The notes under the pieces: generated by a model
What the model saw: only the letters and a program-made list of their open reading frames with translations
Told to the model about the DNA's origin: nothing
The model's database searches: none
Part shown: piece after piece, positions 22,680 to 34,556 of the stretch
How the letters are laid out: each line of letters begins with the position of its first letter
Position numbering within the stretch: position 1 is the stretch's first letter
Position numbers and translations under genes: made by a program
From: Antilocapra americana
Taxonomy: Eukaryota > Chordata > Mammalia > Artiodactyla > Antilocapridae
DNA: 64,000 nt
NCBI GenBank assembly: GCA_007570785.1
Contig: ML660211.1
Coordinates: 5,416,883 to 5,480,882 of the forward strand
Direction: 5' to 3'

Positions 22680-23200
22680 AGGCAGGACAGAAAGACTATG
22701 CAGGACAAAAAAGATCTTTAATTTTATTTTCTGCTTACCATAAATCTAGAAGCCTTAAAATAGCATGTGTTTAGCATCTCGCAGTTTTGTAGGCTAGCAA
22801 TCTAGGTGGCCTCAATAGAACTAAACTCTTAATTGAAGATTCTGGAAAATAACTTATCAACTAGCTCATTCAGTTAGTTGGCAAAATTAAGTTCCTTGTG
22901 GTTGTAGGACTGAGGGCTTCTTTTTCTTTCTGTTGTGAGCTGGAAAATACTCTCAGCTTCTACATTCTGCTTGCAATGTTGTGCCTTGGGCCGGTCTCAC
23001 AGGCTCTGTCACAGTCTCTGTCTGGGAATTCTCACAGGCTCTTCACAGCTGCAAGCAGGAGGTTCAAATTTCCCTCAGACTTCTAATATCTGACTTCCCA
23101 TTTGCAACCAGCTAGAAAAAACACTCTTCTTTTAGTGTGCTCATAGGAATGAGTAAAGCCTAATTGGATAATCTTTCTATTGTAAGGTTAATTGTGTATA
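22680..23200 (-). mobile_element. Possible old LTR (MaLR-like), antisense
   Basis: TCTCGCAGTTTTGTAGGCTAG near 22778 and GTGCTCATAGGAATGAGT near 23138 are in the order seen in antisense MaLR/MLT-type LTRs. Divergence is high and no ends are defined. Confidence 0.35.
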
Positions 23201-23204
23201 AAAT

Positions 23205-23747
23205 CTAAATATGAAACATGATATAACCAAGGTAGTATCAAAAGGAAGTGAAGATAATGCTGAGACTGGCTGGGACCTGAAACCTGGGATCTGGGACTAT
23301 TTGCTTCAGTGCTTCACCTGTATGAACAAATGTCTCCTCCAGCAGCAAAATGAAAGAAACTATAAAGGACTAAAAATAACTGTGAATGAGTAATTGGGGC
23401 AAATTGTGAATAACAAGCTACAGAAAGACCCAAAACCAATGGCTAATTCTGAGGAGCCACTAGCAAAAGCAGGGTACTACACATGCTCCCTGCACACAGC
23501 ATCACCAGGATGGCTGGGTAGTCTACCTAAGCCACTTCTCTGGCCCAGCTCCCAGATCCATCTCCCACCCTCATCCCATTTAAGGAACCAGCTCCCTCAC
23601 CTCAGGGAGTGAGACTGGAAATGCTATTACTTGTTTTCACTCCCCCCTGCTACAGCAGGGCCCCAGTAAAGCCTTGCCTAAATTTCTTGTCTGTCCTCTC
23701 ATTAATTTCTACTGACTAAGAAGGCCAAGTACACTGGTCAGTAACAA
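23205..23747 (+). mobile_element. Possible endogenous-retrovirus LTR (sense)
   Basis: The 3' part (ACAGCAGGGCCCCAGTAAAG, then TTTCTTGTCTGTCCTCTC, then GGTCAGTAACAACG) looks like the R/U5 end of an ERV LTR, with a polyadenylation-like AGTAAA near 23665. No retroviral coding sequence follows. The family was not identified. Confidence 0.4.
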
Positions 23748-23929
23748 CGGGGGCTATCTTAGAATTCTGTTTAAAACAGAGCCCAGAATGGGGAGACAGA
23801 GAAACAATAACAGAATCAAGATCTAAAACAATAATATCAAAGTATTTTTCAAAATTATTGAAAAATGTCCATTCATAGATTTTAAAAGTGAGAAATATAA
23901 ATGAAAAGAAAACAAACAGGTACATATTT

Positions 23930-24245
23930 TAATCTGTTTGGGCTGCTATATCAAATCATCATAGACCACGTGTCTTATAAACAGCAGACAATTATTGCTC
24001 CCTGTTCTGGAGCCTGAAGTCCAAGTCAGCATAGCTGGGTTTTGGTGGGGACCCTACTTTGGGATTATGTTGCTGAGATCTCCTCAGACCTCTATTATGA
24101 GAGCATGATTCCCATTCCTGAGCACTCCATTCTCATGACTAAAAGCACATTTCAAAGGTCCCACCTCCTAATAACATTAATTTCAGGGTTGGGATTCCAA
24201 TATATGAATTATGGGGAGATGCAAACATTCAGACCATGGCATTGA
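23930..24245 (-). mobile_element. MLT1-like LTR (ERVL-MaLR), antisense
   Basis: The plus strand reads the antisense MLT1 order: GTTTGGGCTGCTATATCAAA, TTCTGGAGCCTGAAGTCCAA, CTCATGACTAAAAGCACATT, CCCACCTCCTAATAACATTA, then CAATATATGAATTATGGGG and CATTCAGACCATGGCA. It is a diverged copy with no coding content. Confidence 0.85.
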
Positions 24246-24667
24246 AATATAGATATAAAGAAAATAGCAAATAAGTGCATCATAGTAAAAGTGGTGAAAG
24301 TTAAATGACTAGAGAAAAACATTAAAAGAAAGAAAATAAAGGGTACAGTTAGAGTTATTTCAATGGAAAAAGATTAAGATTTTAAGCTCAAAGAAATGAG
24401 GGGCGAAGGGTGAAAGGAAAAAATGCAATGGTACCTTGAAACTGCTGTAAGAAAACAAAACACCTGCCTACTTGGAATTCTGTAACTAGCAAACTGTCAT
24501 TAGAAGATGAACTAATCCCCTACATAGGTTTTCTGTATGAAATGTGTATAATAAGAGAAATATTTTTAATTATATGTATATTAATTATATACAGAATTAT
24601 ATTATTATTCATAATATTTACATACTACAAATAATACTATATAGAAATAATAAAAAAATTCTATTAG
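24246..24667. other. No recognised feature
   Basis: Very A+T-rich, especially at 24550-24660. No gene or nameable repeat. Confidence 0.45.
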
Positions 24668-24872
24668 GTGAAAGTCTCTCAGTGTGTCTGACTCTTTGCA
24701 ACCTCATGGACTGTAGCCAATGGAGGCTCCTCTGTCCATGGAATTCTCCAGGCAAGAATACTGGAATGGATTGTTATTCCCTTTTCCAGGAGATCTTCCT
24801 AGCCCAGGGATCAAACCCAGGTCTCCCTCATTGCAGGTGGATTCTTTATCATCTGAGCCACCAGGAAAGCCC
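24668..24872 (-). mobile_element. Bov-tA SINE (antisense)
   Basis: Antisense order from GTGAAAGTCTCTCAGTGTGT through GGGATCAAACCCAGG (B-box complement) to GAGCCACCAGGAAAGCCC. Confidence 0.9.
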
Positions 24873-25300
24873 TATATAATTAAAGGTAGCACACTGTAAT
24901 TCTGACAAGTGATTGATGGAGGTACATCAGGACAGGCATCATAGCCTAGATATTTACACCCTCTAGTTTGCCATCTTTCCTATCAGCCTCCAGGGTGAAA
25001 GCCCTCTGTTACCTGGAGTTCACACAGGAACTTCAGAAGCTAGGAGATTTTCAGAAGAGCAGAAGATGAAAATCTCTACAGACAATATTTGCCTGAGTGT
25101 CCCTAGGATAGAAGTAGCTGAGGGAGTTATGTACCACTTTCAGGACTCAGAGATAGTGATTATGAAACATACTGGAAACACTCCAGTTATATAACAACCT
25201 GTACTTTGTATTCATGAGCAGTTCTGTTATCATGAATATGAAAATAGTTGTCACCACATCATTGAATACTTATACTTTTGGCAGCCCTGCTTAAATACTT
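24873..25300. other. No recognised feature
   Basis: Moderately complex sequence with no ORF or repeat family that I can name. Confidence 0.4.
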
Positions 25301-25309
25301 TTGTTTGTA

Positions 25310-25425
25310 TTCTATCATTTGTCAAAATAAGTCTATGAGATACATACTCTCATTATCCTCATTTTTACAGAGACAAAACTGATACATAGCTTTGAATCTA
25401 AAACCTATACTCTTAGCCAGTACAC
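25310..25425 (-). mobile_element. Possible MIR fragment (antisense)
   Basis: ATTATCCTCATTTTTACAGA near 25352 is typical of the antisense MIR core, and the flanks fit loosely. Confidence 0.4.
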
Positions 25426-25473
25426 ATCATTATAGAAAAAAAAAAAAAAACAGTAGCAAAGTTTGCCCTGTTT

Positions 25474-25681
25474 GAAAGTGTTAGTCACTCAGTTGTATCC
25501 AACTCTGTGACCCAGTAGACTATAGCCCTCCAGGATCCTCTGCCCATGGGATTCTCCAGGCAAGAATACTGGAGTGGGTAGCCATTCCCTTCTCCAGGCG
25601 ATCTTCCTCACCCAGGGATCAAACCTCATCTCCTGTGTCTCCTGCATTGACAGGTGGATTCTTTACCACTGCTTCACCAAA
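25474..25681 (-). mobile_element. Bov-tA SINE (antisense)
   Basis: Antisense Bov-tA with GGGATTCTCCAGGCAAGAAT and GGGATCAAACC. The head contains a small duplication of the CTCCTGTGTCTCCTGC segment. An A-run at 25435-25450 lies just outside. Confidence 0.88.
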
Positions 25682-26227
25682 GGTCAGTGAAAGGACTTAT
25701 GTTACATCCTTAATAAGGAAGACTGCAACTATTTGAATAAGGCAGACTTATATGAACCCACATAGAAACATACTTTCCATGTATTTATTGCTAAGGAAAA
25801 AGATAAAGTAAGATGTAAAATAAAATATGTTGACAATAGCTCGATATATGTATGAAAATGGATATGTGAATTCATAGCAAAATTTTTAGGATACTTTGTT
25901 ACTTGAGGGAGGGGGAATAGGATGCTGAGATTGAGTGGGAGGGGACAAGAGAAAACAAGGAAAAGGAAATTGAGAAATCTTTATATATTTTTGTTGGCTT
26001 AAAAAACAAATTTTCCTGTTTAATATTATAATAAAAACATAAGAAAGAAAATATGATGTTCGTATATTTGCTTATTAATAGAAAATCATGTATCTATCTT
26101 GAAATGAAGTATGAGATAATTGTACTTTGAAGCATTTATAGTGAGGAAACTGAACTTGTTTATAAAATTATTAGAGGTGTATTTCTGTTCTCTGTGGACG
26201 CTGGCAGGAGAGAACATGCAGTCATTT
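25682..26227. other. No recognised feature
   Basis: A+T-rich with a short G-rich patch near 25908-25950. No gene or nameable repeat. Confidence 0.45.
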
Positions 26228-26338
26228 CTCTTTTTGGCTATGTGGCATGTCTGATCTAAGTTCCCCAACCAGGAATTGAACCTATGCCGCCTGCATTGGA
26301 AGCACAGTCTTAATCACTGGACTAACAGGGAAGTCCCA
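26228..26338 (-). mobile_element. CHR-type tRNA-derived SINE head (antisense)
   Basis: GATCTAAGTTCCCCAACCAG, GGAATTGAACC (B-box complement), TTAATCACTGGACTAACAGG and GGAAGTCCC are the antisense landmarks of the cetartiodactyl CHR SINE group. These are related to, but distinct from, Bov-tA. Confidence 0.8.
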
Positions 26339-26520
26339 ACACATAATTCTTTCATAACTCACCTATAAACTTATCTTTCTAGAGTGTCACCAACTATACC
26401 ATTACCTTAGATTGCTTCCCCAATTTTTTAGTAAATATTCTGATATCTTTGTATAATTTTAAAATATAAATTATTTGCTCATGCCCAAGGAGGAATTTCT
26501 TGATGCACTTAATACATTTG

Positions 26521-27245
26521 CTGCTGCTGCTGCTGCTGCTGCTGCTAAGTCGCTTCAGTCGTGTCTGACTCTTTGCGACCCCATAGACAGCAGCCTACCA
26601 GGTTCCCCCGTCCCTGGGATTCTCCAGGCAAGAACACTGGAGTGGTTTTGATTTGCATTTCTCTGATAATGAGTGAGCCCATTATCCAGAGTGAAGTAAG
26701 CCAGAAGCAAAAACAACAATACAGTATAGTAACACATATATATGGAATTTAGAAAGACGGTAACGAGAACCCAGCATGCGAGACAGCAAAAGGAACGCAG
26801 ATGTATAGAATAGACTCGTGGACTCTGTGAATGAGGGAAAGGGTGGGATGATATGGGAGAATGGCATTGAAACATGTTAATTATCATATGTCTAATCAAT
26901 CACCAGCCCAGGATTGATTCTCGGGGCTGGTGCATCGAGATTTCCCGGGGGGGAGGCAGGAGGAAGGGGGGAGGGAGGGGTTTCTGGAGGGGGAGCATAT
27001 GTAAACCCATGGCGATATCATGGCATTGTATGACAAAAACAATAAAAGGGAGGGAAAAAAAAAAAAAAAGAACACTGGAGTGGGTTGCCATTTCCTTCTC
27101 CAATGCGTGAAAGTGAAAAGTGAAAGTGAAGTCTCTCAGTCGTGCCCGGACTCTTAGCGACCCCATGGACTGCAACCTACCAGGCTCCTCCTCCATGGGA
27201 TTTTCTAGGCAAGACTACTGGAGTGGCTTGCCATTGTCTTCTCTG
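26521..27245 (-). mobile_element. BOV-A2 dimeric SINE (antisense), split by an L1
   Basis: The element opens with a (CTG)n tract (26521-26546), followed by the first Bov-A unit up to GAACACTGGAGTGG. The L1 insertion interrupts it here. The first unit then resumes at about 27084, followed by the linker GTGAAAGTGAAAAGTGAAAG and the second Bov-A unit to 27245. The outer direct repeat TAATACATTTG at 26510-26520 and 27246-27256 is a perfect 11 bp TSD. Confidence 0.93.
26646..27067 (+). mobile_element. 5'-inverted L1 (twin-primed) inside BOV-A2
   Basis: A 16 bp TSD, AAGAACACTGGAGTGG, at 26630-26645 and 27068-27083 brackets the insertion within the SINE. The first 32 bp (26646-26677) are the reverse complement of the L1 ORF2 segment found at about 17988-18019. 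From 26678 the sequence switches to sense L1 at the point matching about 18440 and runs through the end of ORF2 and the 3' UTR to an A tail. About 420 bp of L1 between the two parts is missing. This inverted-then-sense layout is the mark of twin priming. Confidence 0.95.
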
Positions 27246-27256
27246 TAATACATTTG

Positions 27257-27768
27257 GAAGTACATAAAACTAAAGGAAATTTTGATGATAAGGTGTTGGA
27301 GAATAAAGAAGGGAACTTGGGAGAAAAGCAAATAACTGTTATGCATACTAGCACATATGTTCATAAATTTGCTTTGTGTAACTTATTAAGATGTGCAAGA
27401 TAATTTTTCAGATAACAAACTGGTGCAACTTTGAATTTCATACAATTTAATCACATAAAGTTCCATGTAGTCAGTTCCTGAGTGATCTGAGAATGTAATC
27501 TGATCAAACAGAGAAAACGGTAAAGTTTACAAAGGAAATGGAACTTCACTGAAGGTGTGGAAGAGTGATGACATTGCCATTTTATATTTGGAGGGAAGAA
27601 AATTTAGCCATTATAGACCCTTAATAAAGAGCACTTACTTCTCTCATGGAAACTGAATATAATGAAATTCTATATTTAGCAGAATTTCTTTAGTATGGTG
27701 TGTAGAACAAGAAAGAGAATGTGTGCAGGCAAAAGATAATCATAGCATCTTCTTAAAAAACAATGGCT
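27257..27768. other. No recognised feature
   Basis: A+T-rich unique-looking DNA. Confidence 0.45.
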
Positions 27769-27777
27769 AGCACTTTT

Positions 27778-28055
27778 ACAGGAGAAGGCAATGGCACCCC
27801 AGTCCAGTACTCTGGCCTGGAAAATCTCATGGACAGAGGAGCCTGGTAGGCTGCAGTCCATGGGGTTGCTAAGAGTCAGACATAACTGAGCGACTTCACT
27901 TTCACTTTTCACTTTAATGCATTGGAGAAGGAAATGGCAACCCACTCCACTGTTCTTGACTGGAGAATCTCAGGGATGGGGGAGGCTGGTGGGCTCCCGT
28001 CTCTGTGGTCGCACAGAGTCAGACACAACTGAAGTGACTTAGCAGCAGCAGCAGC
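27778..28055 (+). mobile_element. BOV-A2 dimeric SINE (sense) with TSD
   Basis: Two Bov-A units in sense, GGAGAAGGCAATGGCACCCC to CTTCACTTTCACTTTTCAC and GGAGAAGGAAATGGCAACCC to GAAGTGACTTAGCAGC, end in a (CAG)n tract (about 28042-28057). The direct repeat AGCACTTTT at 27769-27777 and 28056-28064 is its TSD. Confidence 0.93.
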
Positions 28056-28064
28056 AGCACTTTT

Positions 28065-28830
28065 TCAAAACAGGTCAGGGAGGATTTGAAAGCACTCAAT
28101 AATTTGGAAAGGCCTAAAAAGGGCTTGAAGATTTAGTTGTGACAGAAACTGACTGCCAATTAAAAATGCTGAAATGATTCTTTGTCTTTGTATCTGTTCA
28201 AATCTCTTTTAAGTATGTGACTTTTGTAAAGAATTTGAAGTTTCTAATAAAAAGGGAGAAAAGATAAGAAACACTGAGAAATTCTCTGGCTTTTATTACA
28301 CTCTTGCTATATTTATTTTTTAAGATAAACATCTCAATAAGGTGCTATACTTGCAAAGGAATGCTTTATGTTCTTCGCCAATTAACTCTGAAATTGCTTG
28401 CCATCCAAATCCTCTGTTTATGAAAAGTTATCAAAATAAATGCAAAGTGGAGGTGGGACGCTAGCTTGATGGCAGTCTATGTGACATCCAGATTGGTTAC
28501 TTTTTCCTTATTTTTTTTTCCCACTTGCTCCACACACATCTTCCGCCCTCCCTGCCCCCTCGGAGTGGTGGCTTTTTTCCTTTATTGACTTTTAAGTGTA
28601 AATATTTTTAAAGCAAATTAAAATGTTTGATAATGTATTTATTTGAATAAAAATCTTCACAATGAAGTCTTATCTACCTGTGACCTTCAGTGGACAGATT
28701 ACCTTTTGTCCTAGCTAGATACGTTGCATCTTTCACTAACTTAAAAATCCTTAAAAGCAACACCTAGTGGACTTATATAGTAAAATTTCAGTAATTATTT
28801 CACAAATTTTGGTTTAGGAAAGGACTTTAG
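28065..28830. other. No recognised feature
   Basis: Mostly A+T-rich, with a pyrimidine-rich patch at 28500-28580 (TTTTTTTTTCCC and CCGCCCTCC). No ORF of note. Confidence 0.45.
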
Positions 28831-28834
28831 TGAT

Positions 28835-28960
28835 TATTAAAATGAACCTACTATTGTATTCATGAGAAAATTGAGAATCCCAAACATTAAGTGATTTACT
28901 CAAAAGGTTATTAGTTTTAGAACCTATAATTATCCACTTTCTATCCTACTACTTAATTGC
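28835..28960 (-). mobile_element. Possible MIR-type fragment (antisense)
   Basis: CATGAGAAAATTGAGAATCC followed by AAGTGATTTACTCAAAAGG has the spacing of an antisense MIR core. Divergence is high. Confidence 0.45.
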
Positions 28961-29218
28961 TTCTCCAGCAGGATTTTGTGGACCTACGTGATCATACAGA
29001 TGCACTCAAGAAACTCACCAATATCCTGTTGAGACTTTTATTCTTCCTCACTCTGAATTTGTTCCTCTCCAACTGATCCTTATCTATTTGAATATGTGGC
29101 AATAACTGAAAAATTTATTCACTACTTTGTTTCAGCTAAAAATGGTGGATTCAGTATTTACTCTCATCATTAGTCAATACCACACAAATTGTCCATTATA
29201 AAATTCTGTACTCTACAT
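28961..29218. other. No recognised feature
   Basis: Unrecognised, no ORF. Confidence 0.4.
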
Positions 29219-29436
29219 CAGGGATCAGCAAGCTTTTTTCAGTAAAAGTGAAGACTGCAAATGTTTAGTCTTTGCAGGCAATAATTGCCCAAGTATTCCA
29301 CTCTGCTGTTATAGTGTGAAAGTCAGAACAGACAATCTATTAAAAAAAAAGGTTTAGCTGTGTTTCAATAAAGTTTTATTTTAAAAACAGACATTGACCT
29401 TGATTTCATTCAAGAGCCATAGGCTGCCAACTACTT
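29219..29436. mobile_element. hAT-Charlie-type MITE
   Basis: It starts CAGGGATCAGCAAGCTTTTT and ends with GCCATAGGCTGCCAACTAC, a degenerate inverted counterpart. Inside are TTTAGTCTTTGCAGG and GTGTTTCAATAAAGTTTTAT, landmarks of the MER1-group nonautonomous hAT elements in mammals. Confidence 0.85.
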
Positions 29437-29869
29437 TGAAGGTTTTCCAAAGCTATCTTGAATATAAAATTCCTCTTCTTAACAGGTTTCCACTGCTATC
29501 CTCCTCATAATTCAATGCAAGCACTACGATGTTGCTCCATCTGGTCTTTCTGAACCCCACAATTTTAAGTACATTGCAAAACCTTTATAAAGCTATATTT
29601 TGATTCAACTATTGAATAGCTGGAAAATTCTCGAGTCACAAAGCAAAAAGTAGAGAAAGGTGCATGCAGTGAAATGTCTTTAACTATATTTCTTTCTCTA
29701 TCTTGCAAGCATATAGCCACTGTGGGTCCCTCTAAATATCTAGATAGGTGAATTGATAGATATGAACCATTTTTAAGCAAATGATATAAAATAATCAGGT
29801 CCTTTCCTTTTAACTTATAATAAAATTTGCAGTTTTCCATTTTGTTATAGTACAAGTATATTTTATTAT

Positions 29870-30050
29870 GGTTGTGTTATATTCCATTTCATTAAGGTTT
29901 AATCAACTGGTTGCTCCTGATTGGCATTTAGGATATTTATCTTTTTTTGCTGTTAAGAATGATACCGCAGAATAGTATTTCAGTTTATAAATTGGCATAA
30001 TATAAATATTTATAGACATCATGTGTATACCTTGATCCATCACTTGTACA
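29870..30050 (-). mobile_element. Possible old L1 fragment (antisense)
   Basis: ATATTCCATTTCATTAAGG and a following TTTAGGATATTTATCTTTT and AATGATACCGCAGAAT order resemble the antisense L1ME-type 3' region. It is highly diverged. Confidence 0.5.
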
Positions 30051-30179
30051 CTTTTATATATCTAATACTGCAAGGAAAAAGATAAACTCTACTCTGGATT
30101 TTTTAAAGTTCTAGAATATACAGATATATAGAAAGATACAGACATAGATTTTATTTTAATTCATTTTTTCTTACAATAA

Positions 30180-30300
30180 AATGCTACCTCTATGAGAAAA
30201 TGGATTTTGTATAAATTTTCCTCTGTACCCAGCTCCTGATACAAAGTAGGCATTTAATCAATATTTTTAATATATAAGTGAATAAATACATAATATTATA
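30180..30300 (+). mobile_element. L2 LINE 3' end
   Basis: ATGAGAAAATGG, CCTCTGTACCCAGCTCCTG, AAAGTAGGCATTTAATCAAT and GTGAATAAATA match the L2 3' end in order. Confidence 0.7.
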
Positions 30301-31660
30301 TTTTTATTAAGACCTATATTTAAAAATATGAACTGATTACTTGCCTCTTGGTTTAAATTTTGCTTTTAAAGCTATTTTGAATCCACATAGTATTATTTTA
30401 AATGAGAAAAAGAAAGATTGCCACATTCTACTAATAATGAGGCAATGACAGGGTATATTAATTGCAAATTTTGCACTTCTGCCTAGTGATTTAAGAAGTG
30501 TCCACCACAGTTTGACTAGAAATACTGGCAAGAAAATTTAGCTATCACAGAGTACAAACTTGTAAGTATGCTGAATTAAAAAACAACTTCTGCCCAGCAT
30601 AGCTGGTTATTACAATTAAGTTTCAGCAAAATATTAGTTGTGACATTAAATCAATGTTCTTAATTTGAATATTATTAACTTTATAGTGTTTATAATTAAT
30701 TTTTAAATTAGTTTTGGTTATATAGCTGTAAAAGCATATGGGTTTTATATCCAGGTCTATGTTTTGAACTTCCTAAGTAGCATTAAATATATGTTAAAGT
30801 CAGGTGGAATATACCTAAGTTTACATATTTTCTTTCCACCAAAATATGGGTACATATTAAATAATTTTGAAAAATACTGCATGTCATCCCTTTTCCCTTT
30901 GTATTATTTGCTAAACCAAAGGCAAAAGTACATTTTCCCTCATTGTATATATCTTTGGGGCTATTTTCTGCCAATACACTTAAAAACTATATAAAAATAG
31001 GTGACATTTCTGGTTTATTCAGTAACAACATCAACAAAAGATAAAAATATGTTAAAACCTGCTTGCATTCTGTTTTTTAAATGTCTATAAGTTACTAATC
31101 TAAAAGTATAATCAATTCATTCACTGTATATAGGCATAGAAAATGATGAATGATTACATAACTTTGAAGTCCATGGAAAATATGGATATTTATGTGTAAT
31201 TAGTGTACATGCCTATATGATTATAATAATTTAATATATATATATAAATAAATATAAAATTCTACATATACATTCCCAAAGGAAACAGAATAAATACCAT
31301 ATTATTAATTCTGATTTTAAAGCTTAATTTCCCAGGTGAATAAAACTGATAACAGTGAGCTGTTATGAGTATATTCACACATGAAAAGTATGAAATAACT
31401 TGTAAAAAATTAAATGCCATGGAAACCCAAGTTGTTATGATTATTATCATTATTAAGGCACTTGAGTGGAAAAAAATAGCAAACTATTTAAATGTATTGG
31501 ACATTAATACAAGGGATATAGCTTTTCACCATGCATAATCTTCAGGCATTTAAACAGCAGAAACACATAATAACTGATATTCAGTCTTTTGTGGGGAGCT
31601 ATTCTTAAGTTTTCTTGACATTCACTTCTTGCTTGGTCAATTAGAACTGTATACTGTATA
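30301..31660. other. No recognised feature
   Basis: A+T-rich with only short chance ORFs (for example 76 codons at 30764-30994). Confidence 0.45.
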
Positions 31661-31669
31661 AGTTTAGAA

Positions 31670-31765
31670 AAATTCTTCAATCTCTCTATGGCTTATTGTC
31701 TTAATCTACAAAATGAATGATGACTTGCCTAAGAGGATTGTTATAAAGTTTAAAAAACTTAGAAG
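31670..31765 (+). mobile_element. MIR fragment (sense)
   Basis: TCAATCTCTCTATGGCTTAT, CTACAAAATGAATGATGAC and TAAGAGGATTGTTATAAAG match the sense MIR core order. Confidence 0.6.
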
Positions 31766-32674
31766 TTCAAGACCTTATAAAACTACTTGGAAAGGTGAGA
31801 TAGGAAGAATACTGGAAAGAGAAAAGAAAAAGAAACAGTATTCATAAGAAAATACTTGGATTTTTTAAAATGTGTGCTGTATTGTTTATCCAAGGTGTGA
31901 GATATAAAGATACTATACATCATTGTTTTATAAAATTATATTTTCAAACCACTTTCCACATTGAAGACTATACAATTTTTGCCATGGATTTGAAAGAATC
32001 CAATATCCATACATTCTTAATATGACACTCTGAAAAAGAAACAATGAAATATTTTTCATCATTAAAGTAATGTTTACAATGAGCATCATGTATGAATTTG
32101 GAAGACCAAGAGAATAGACCATAGATTTCCAGAAGCACCTGTAGAGACAAATGCAGCCAAATAAGAGCAGTCCAACCAGCAGCTTCCAGCAGAGACTGTG
32201 GACCCTTGGAGTTTGAATGCTTCAGCTACTGTGACATCACTGTTGCCAAAAGATCATCACCTTTGTTCTCCCAGCTCATCCAGTGGTTGTCTGTGCTCTA
32301 ACTCCTTATTGCTTCTGTTTTCCTGACCAAACCTTCTCTAAATGTGGTCATTTAAAAAAAGATAATTTATGCATTGTTTGTTGACATTAACCAAGTTGTT
32401 ATTAAAGGTGAAGATTTGTCTTAGGAATTATGGGGATCCTGTGAAGGCATAGAATGAAGACTTGCCAGTTCACATATTGCATATGATTTTATGATACAAT
32501 TAAACAATAATGAATCCCTCATGATAATATGATTTCATTGGCTATTCAGTTGGTGTTAAACTGTCATCCCATGTGCTTATCATTCAGCCTTATTTTAAAA
32601 CAAAATTAAAAAATAATCAAGAAGTACAACAGGCTTTGATCTGCACATTATTTTCAATGTATTATTATAAGCAA
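31766..32674. other. No recognised feature
   Basis: A more complex patch at about 32150-32330 (CCAGCAGCTTCCAGCAGAGA onwards) is unassigned. The rest is A+T-rich. Confidence 0.4.
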
Positions 32675-32765
32675 AAATATCATCAACATCAGATATGCAG
32701 ATAACAACACCCTGTTCAGTTCTAACTGTTACTTCTTGACCTGCATAAAGGCTGTCTAAACAAAG
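32675..32765. mobile_element. Tiny BovB pieces in opposite orientations
   Basis: ATCAACATCAGATATGCAGA (about 32683-32702) reads the BovB RT block around YAD in sense. The next stretch, TTCTAACTGTTACTTCTTGA at about 32718, reads the LYAGQEA block in antisense. Each piece is under 50 bp. Confidence 0.5.
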
Positions 32766-33113
32766 GTTTCCCCATAACAGAGGAAAATATGCCTGTCACG
32801 AAATCTTTATTAATTCCTGAAAGCTATGAATGGTTTACAAATAGATTGATGCAACAAAAATTAACCAGTCGTTTAGCTTCCTGTACCAAAGGTTAATTAT
32901 TAGAGGCATGTGTACAACATAACTAAAAGAATCTTTAAAATTTAGTCAAATGCTAAAAGGATCCTAAAGGACATGACTGACACATAAGTTTAAGATTTGT
33001 TTTGTGTAGAATCATGTACTACATGTAGACTCCAGTCATGAACAGATCTGTTCTTAATTTTATTTAGATAATAGACCTGTATCAATTTGTTCAAATTCAA
33101 GTCTTGTTTCATT
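32766..33113. other. No recognised feature
   Basis: A+T-rich and unassigned. Confidence 0.4.
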
Positions 33114-34556
33114 ACAAATAAAGCTAGTGGAGGTAATAGAGTTCCAGCTAAGCTATTTCAAACCCTAAAAGATGATGCTGTTTAAGTGCTGCACTCAATA
33201 TGCCAGCAAATTTGGAAAACTCTGTAGTGGCCACAGGACTGGAAAAGCTCAGTTTTCATTCCAATCTGAAAGAAAGGCGATTCTAAAAAATCTTCAAGCT
33301 ACCACACAGTTTCACTCACTTCACATGCTAGCAAGGTAATGATCAAAATCCTTCAAGTGAGGCTTCAGTAATACATGAACCAAGAACTTCCTAATGTTCA
33401 AGCTGGATTTAGAAAAGGCAGAGGAACCAGAGATCAAATTGTTAACATCCATTGGATCATAGAAAAAGCAAAAGAATTCTAGAAAAAACATTTACTTCTG
33501 TTTCATTGACAATACTAAAGCCTTTGACTGTGTGGATCATAACAAACTATGGAAAATTCTTAGAGATGAGAATACCAGACCACCTTACCTACCTCCTGAG
33601 AAACCTGTATGCAGGTCAAGAAGCAACAGTTAGAACCGAACATGGAAAAACAAACTAGTTCAAATTGGGAAAGGAATGTGTCAACTCTGCTTACTTAAAT
33701 TATGTGCAAAGTACATTATGCAAAATGTCAGGCTTGATGAATCACAAGCTGAAATCAAAATTGCTGGGAGAAATATCAACAACCTCAGATATGCAGATAA
33801 CACCACCATTATGGCAGAAAGTAAAGAAGAACTAAAGGCCCTCTTGATGACAGTGATAGAGGAGAGTGAAAAAGTTGGCTTAAAATGCAACATTCAGAAA
33901 ACTAAGATCATGGCATCTGGTCCCATCACTTCATGGTAAATAGATTGGTAAACAATGGAAACCGTGACAGACTTTATTTTCTTGGGCTCCAAAATTACTG
34001 AAGACAGTGACTGCAGCCGTAAAATTTGACACTTGCTCCTTGGAAGAACAACCATGAAAAAGCTAGACACCTTATTAAAAAGCAGAGACATCACTCTGAT
34101 GACAAAGATCCATATAGCCATAGCCGTGGTTTTTCCATTAGTCATGTTTGGGTGTGAGAACTGAACCATGAAGAAGGCTGAGTTGTGAAGAACTGGTACT
34201 TTTGAATTGTGGTGTCGGAGAATACTTTTGAGAGTCCTTTAGACTGCAAGATCAAACCAATCAACCCTGAAGGAAATCAACCCTGAATATTCATTGGAAG
34301 GACTGAAGCTGAAGCTGAAGTTCCAATATTGGCCACCTGATGGGAAGAGTTGAACCACTGGAAAAGATCCTGATGCTGGGAAAGAGTGAAGGCAGGAGGA
34401 GAAGGAGATGACAGAGGGTGAAATGGTTGGATGGCATCACTGACTCCATGGACTTGAGTTTGAGCAAGCTCTGGGAGATGGTGAAGGACAGGGAAGCCTG
34501 GTATGCTGCAGTCCATGTGGTCACAAAAAGTCGGACACGACTGAGTGACTGAACAA
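33114..34556 (+). mobile_element. BovB LINE, 5'-truncated, about 1.4 kb
   Basis: It begins in the RT N-terminal block (AATAAAGCTAGTGGAGGTAA) and ends with ACGACTGAGTGACTGAACAA. Translation in shifting frames shows AGFRKGRGTRDQIVN near 33400, AKAFDCVDH near 33520, NLYAGQEATVRT near 33605-33640, and a 60-codon block at about 33750-33939. There the catalytic YADD reads YADN (33790-33801), so an essential Asp is lost even where the frame survives. The tail of the coding region is broken again near 34160. This is a dead copy, and the TSD was not resolved. Confidence 0.93.

Noticed and set aside
26521..26546. Expanded CTG trinucleotide repeat of possible medical type
   Set aside because: It is the ordinary tail of a BOV-A2 SINE. 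Similar short tracts occur at 28042-28057 and 57146-57157.
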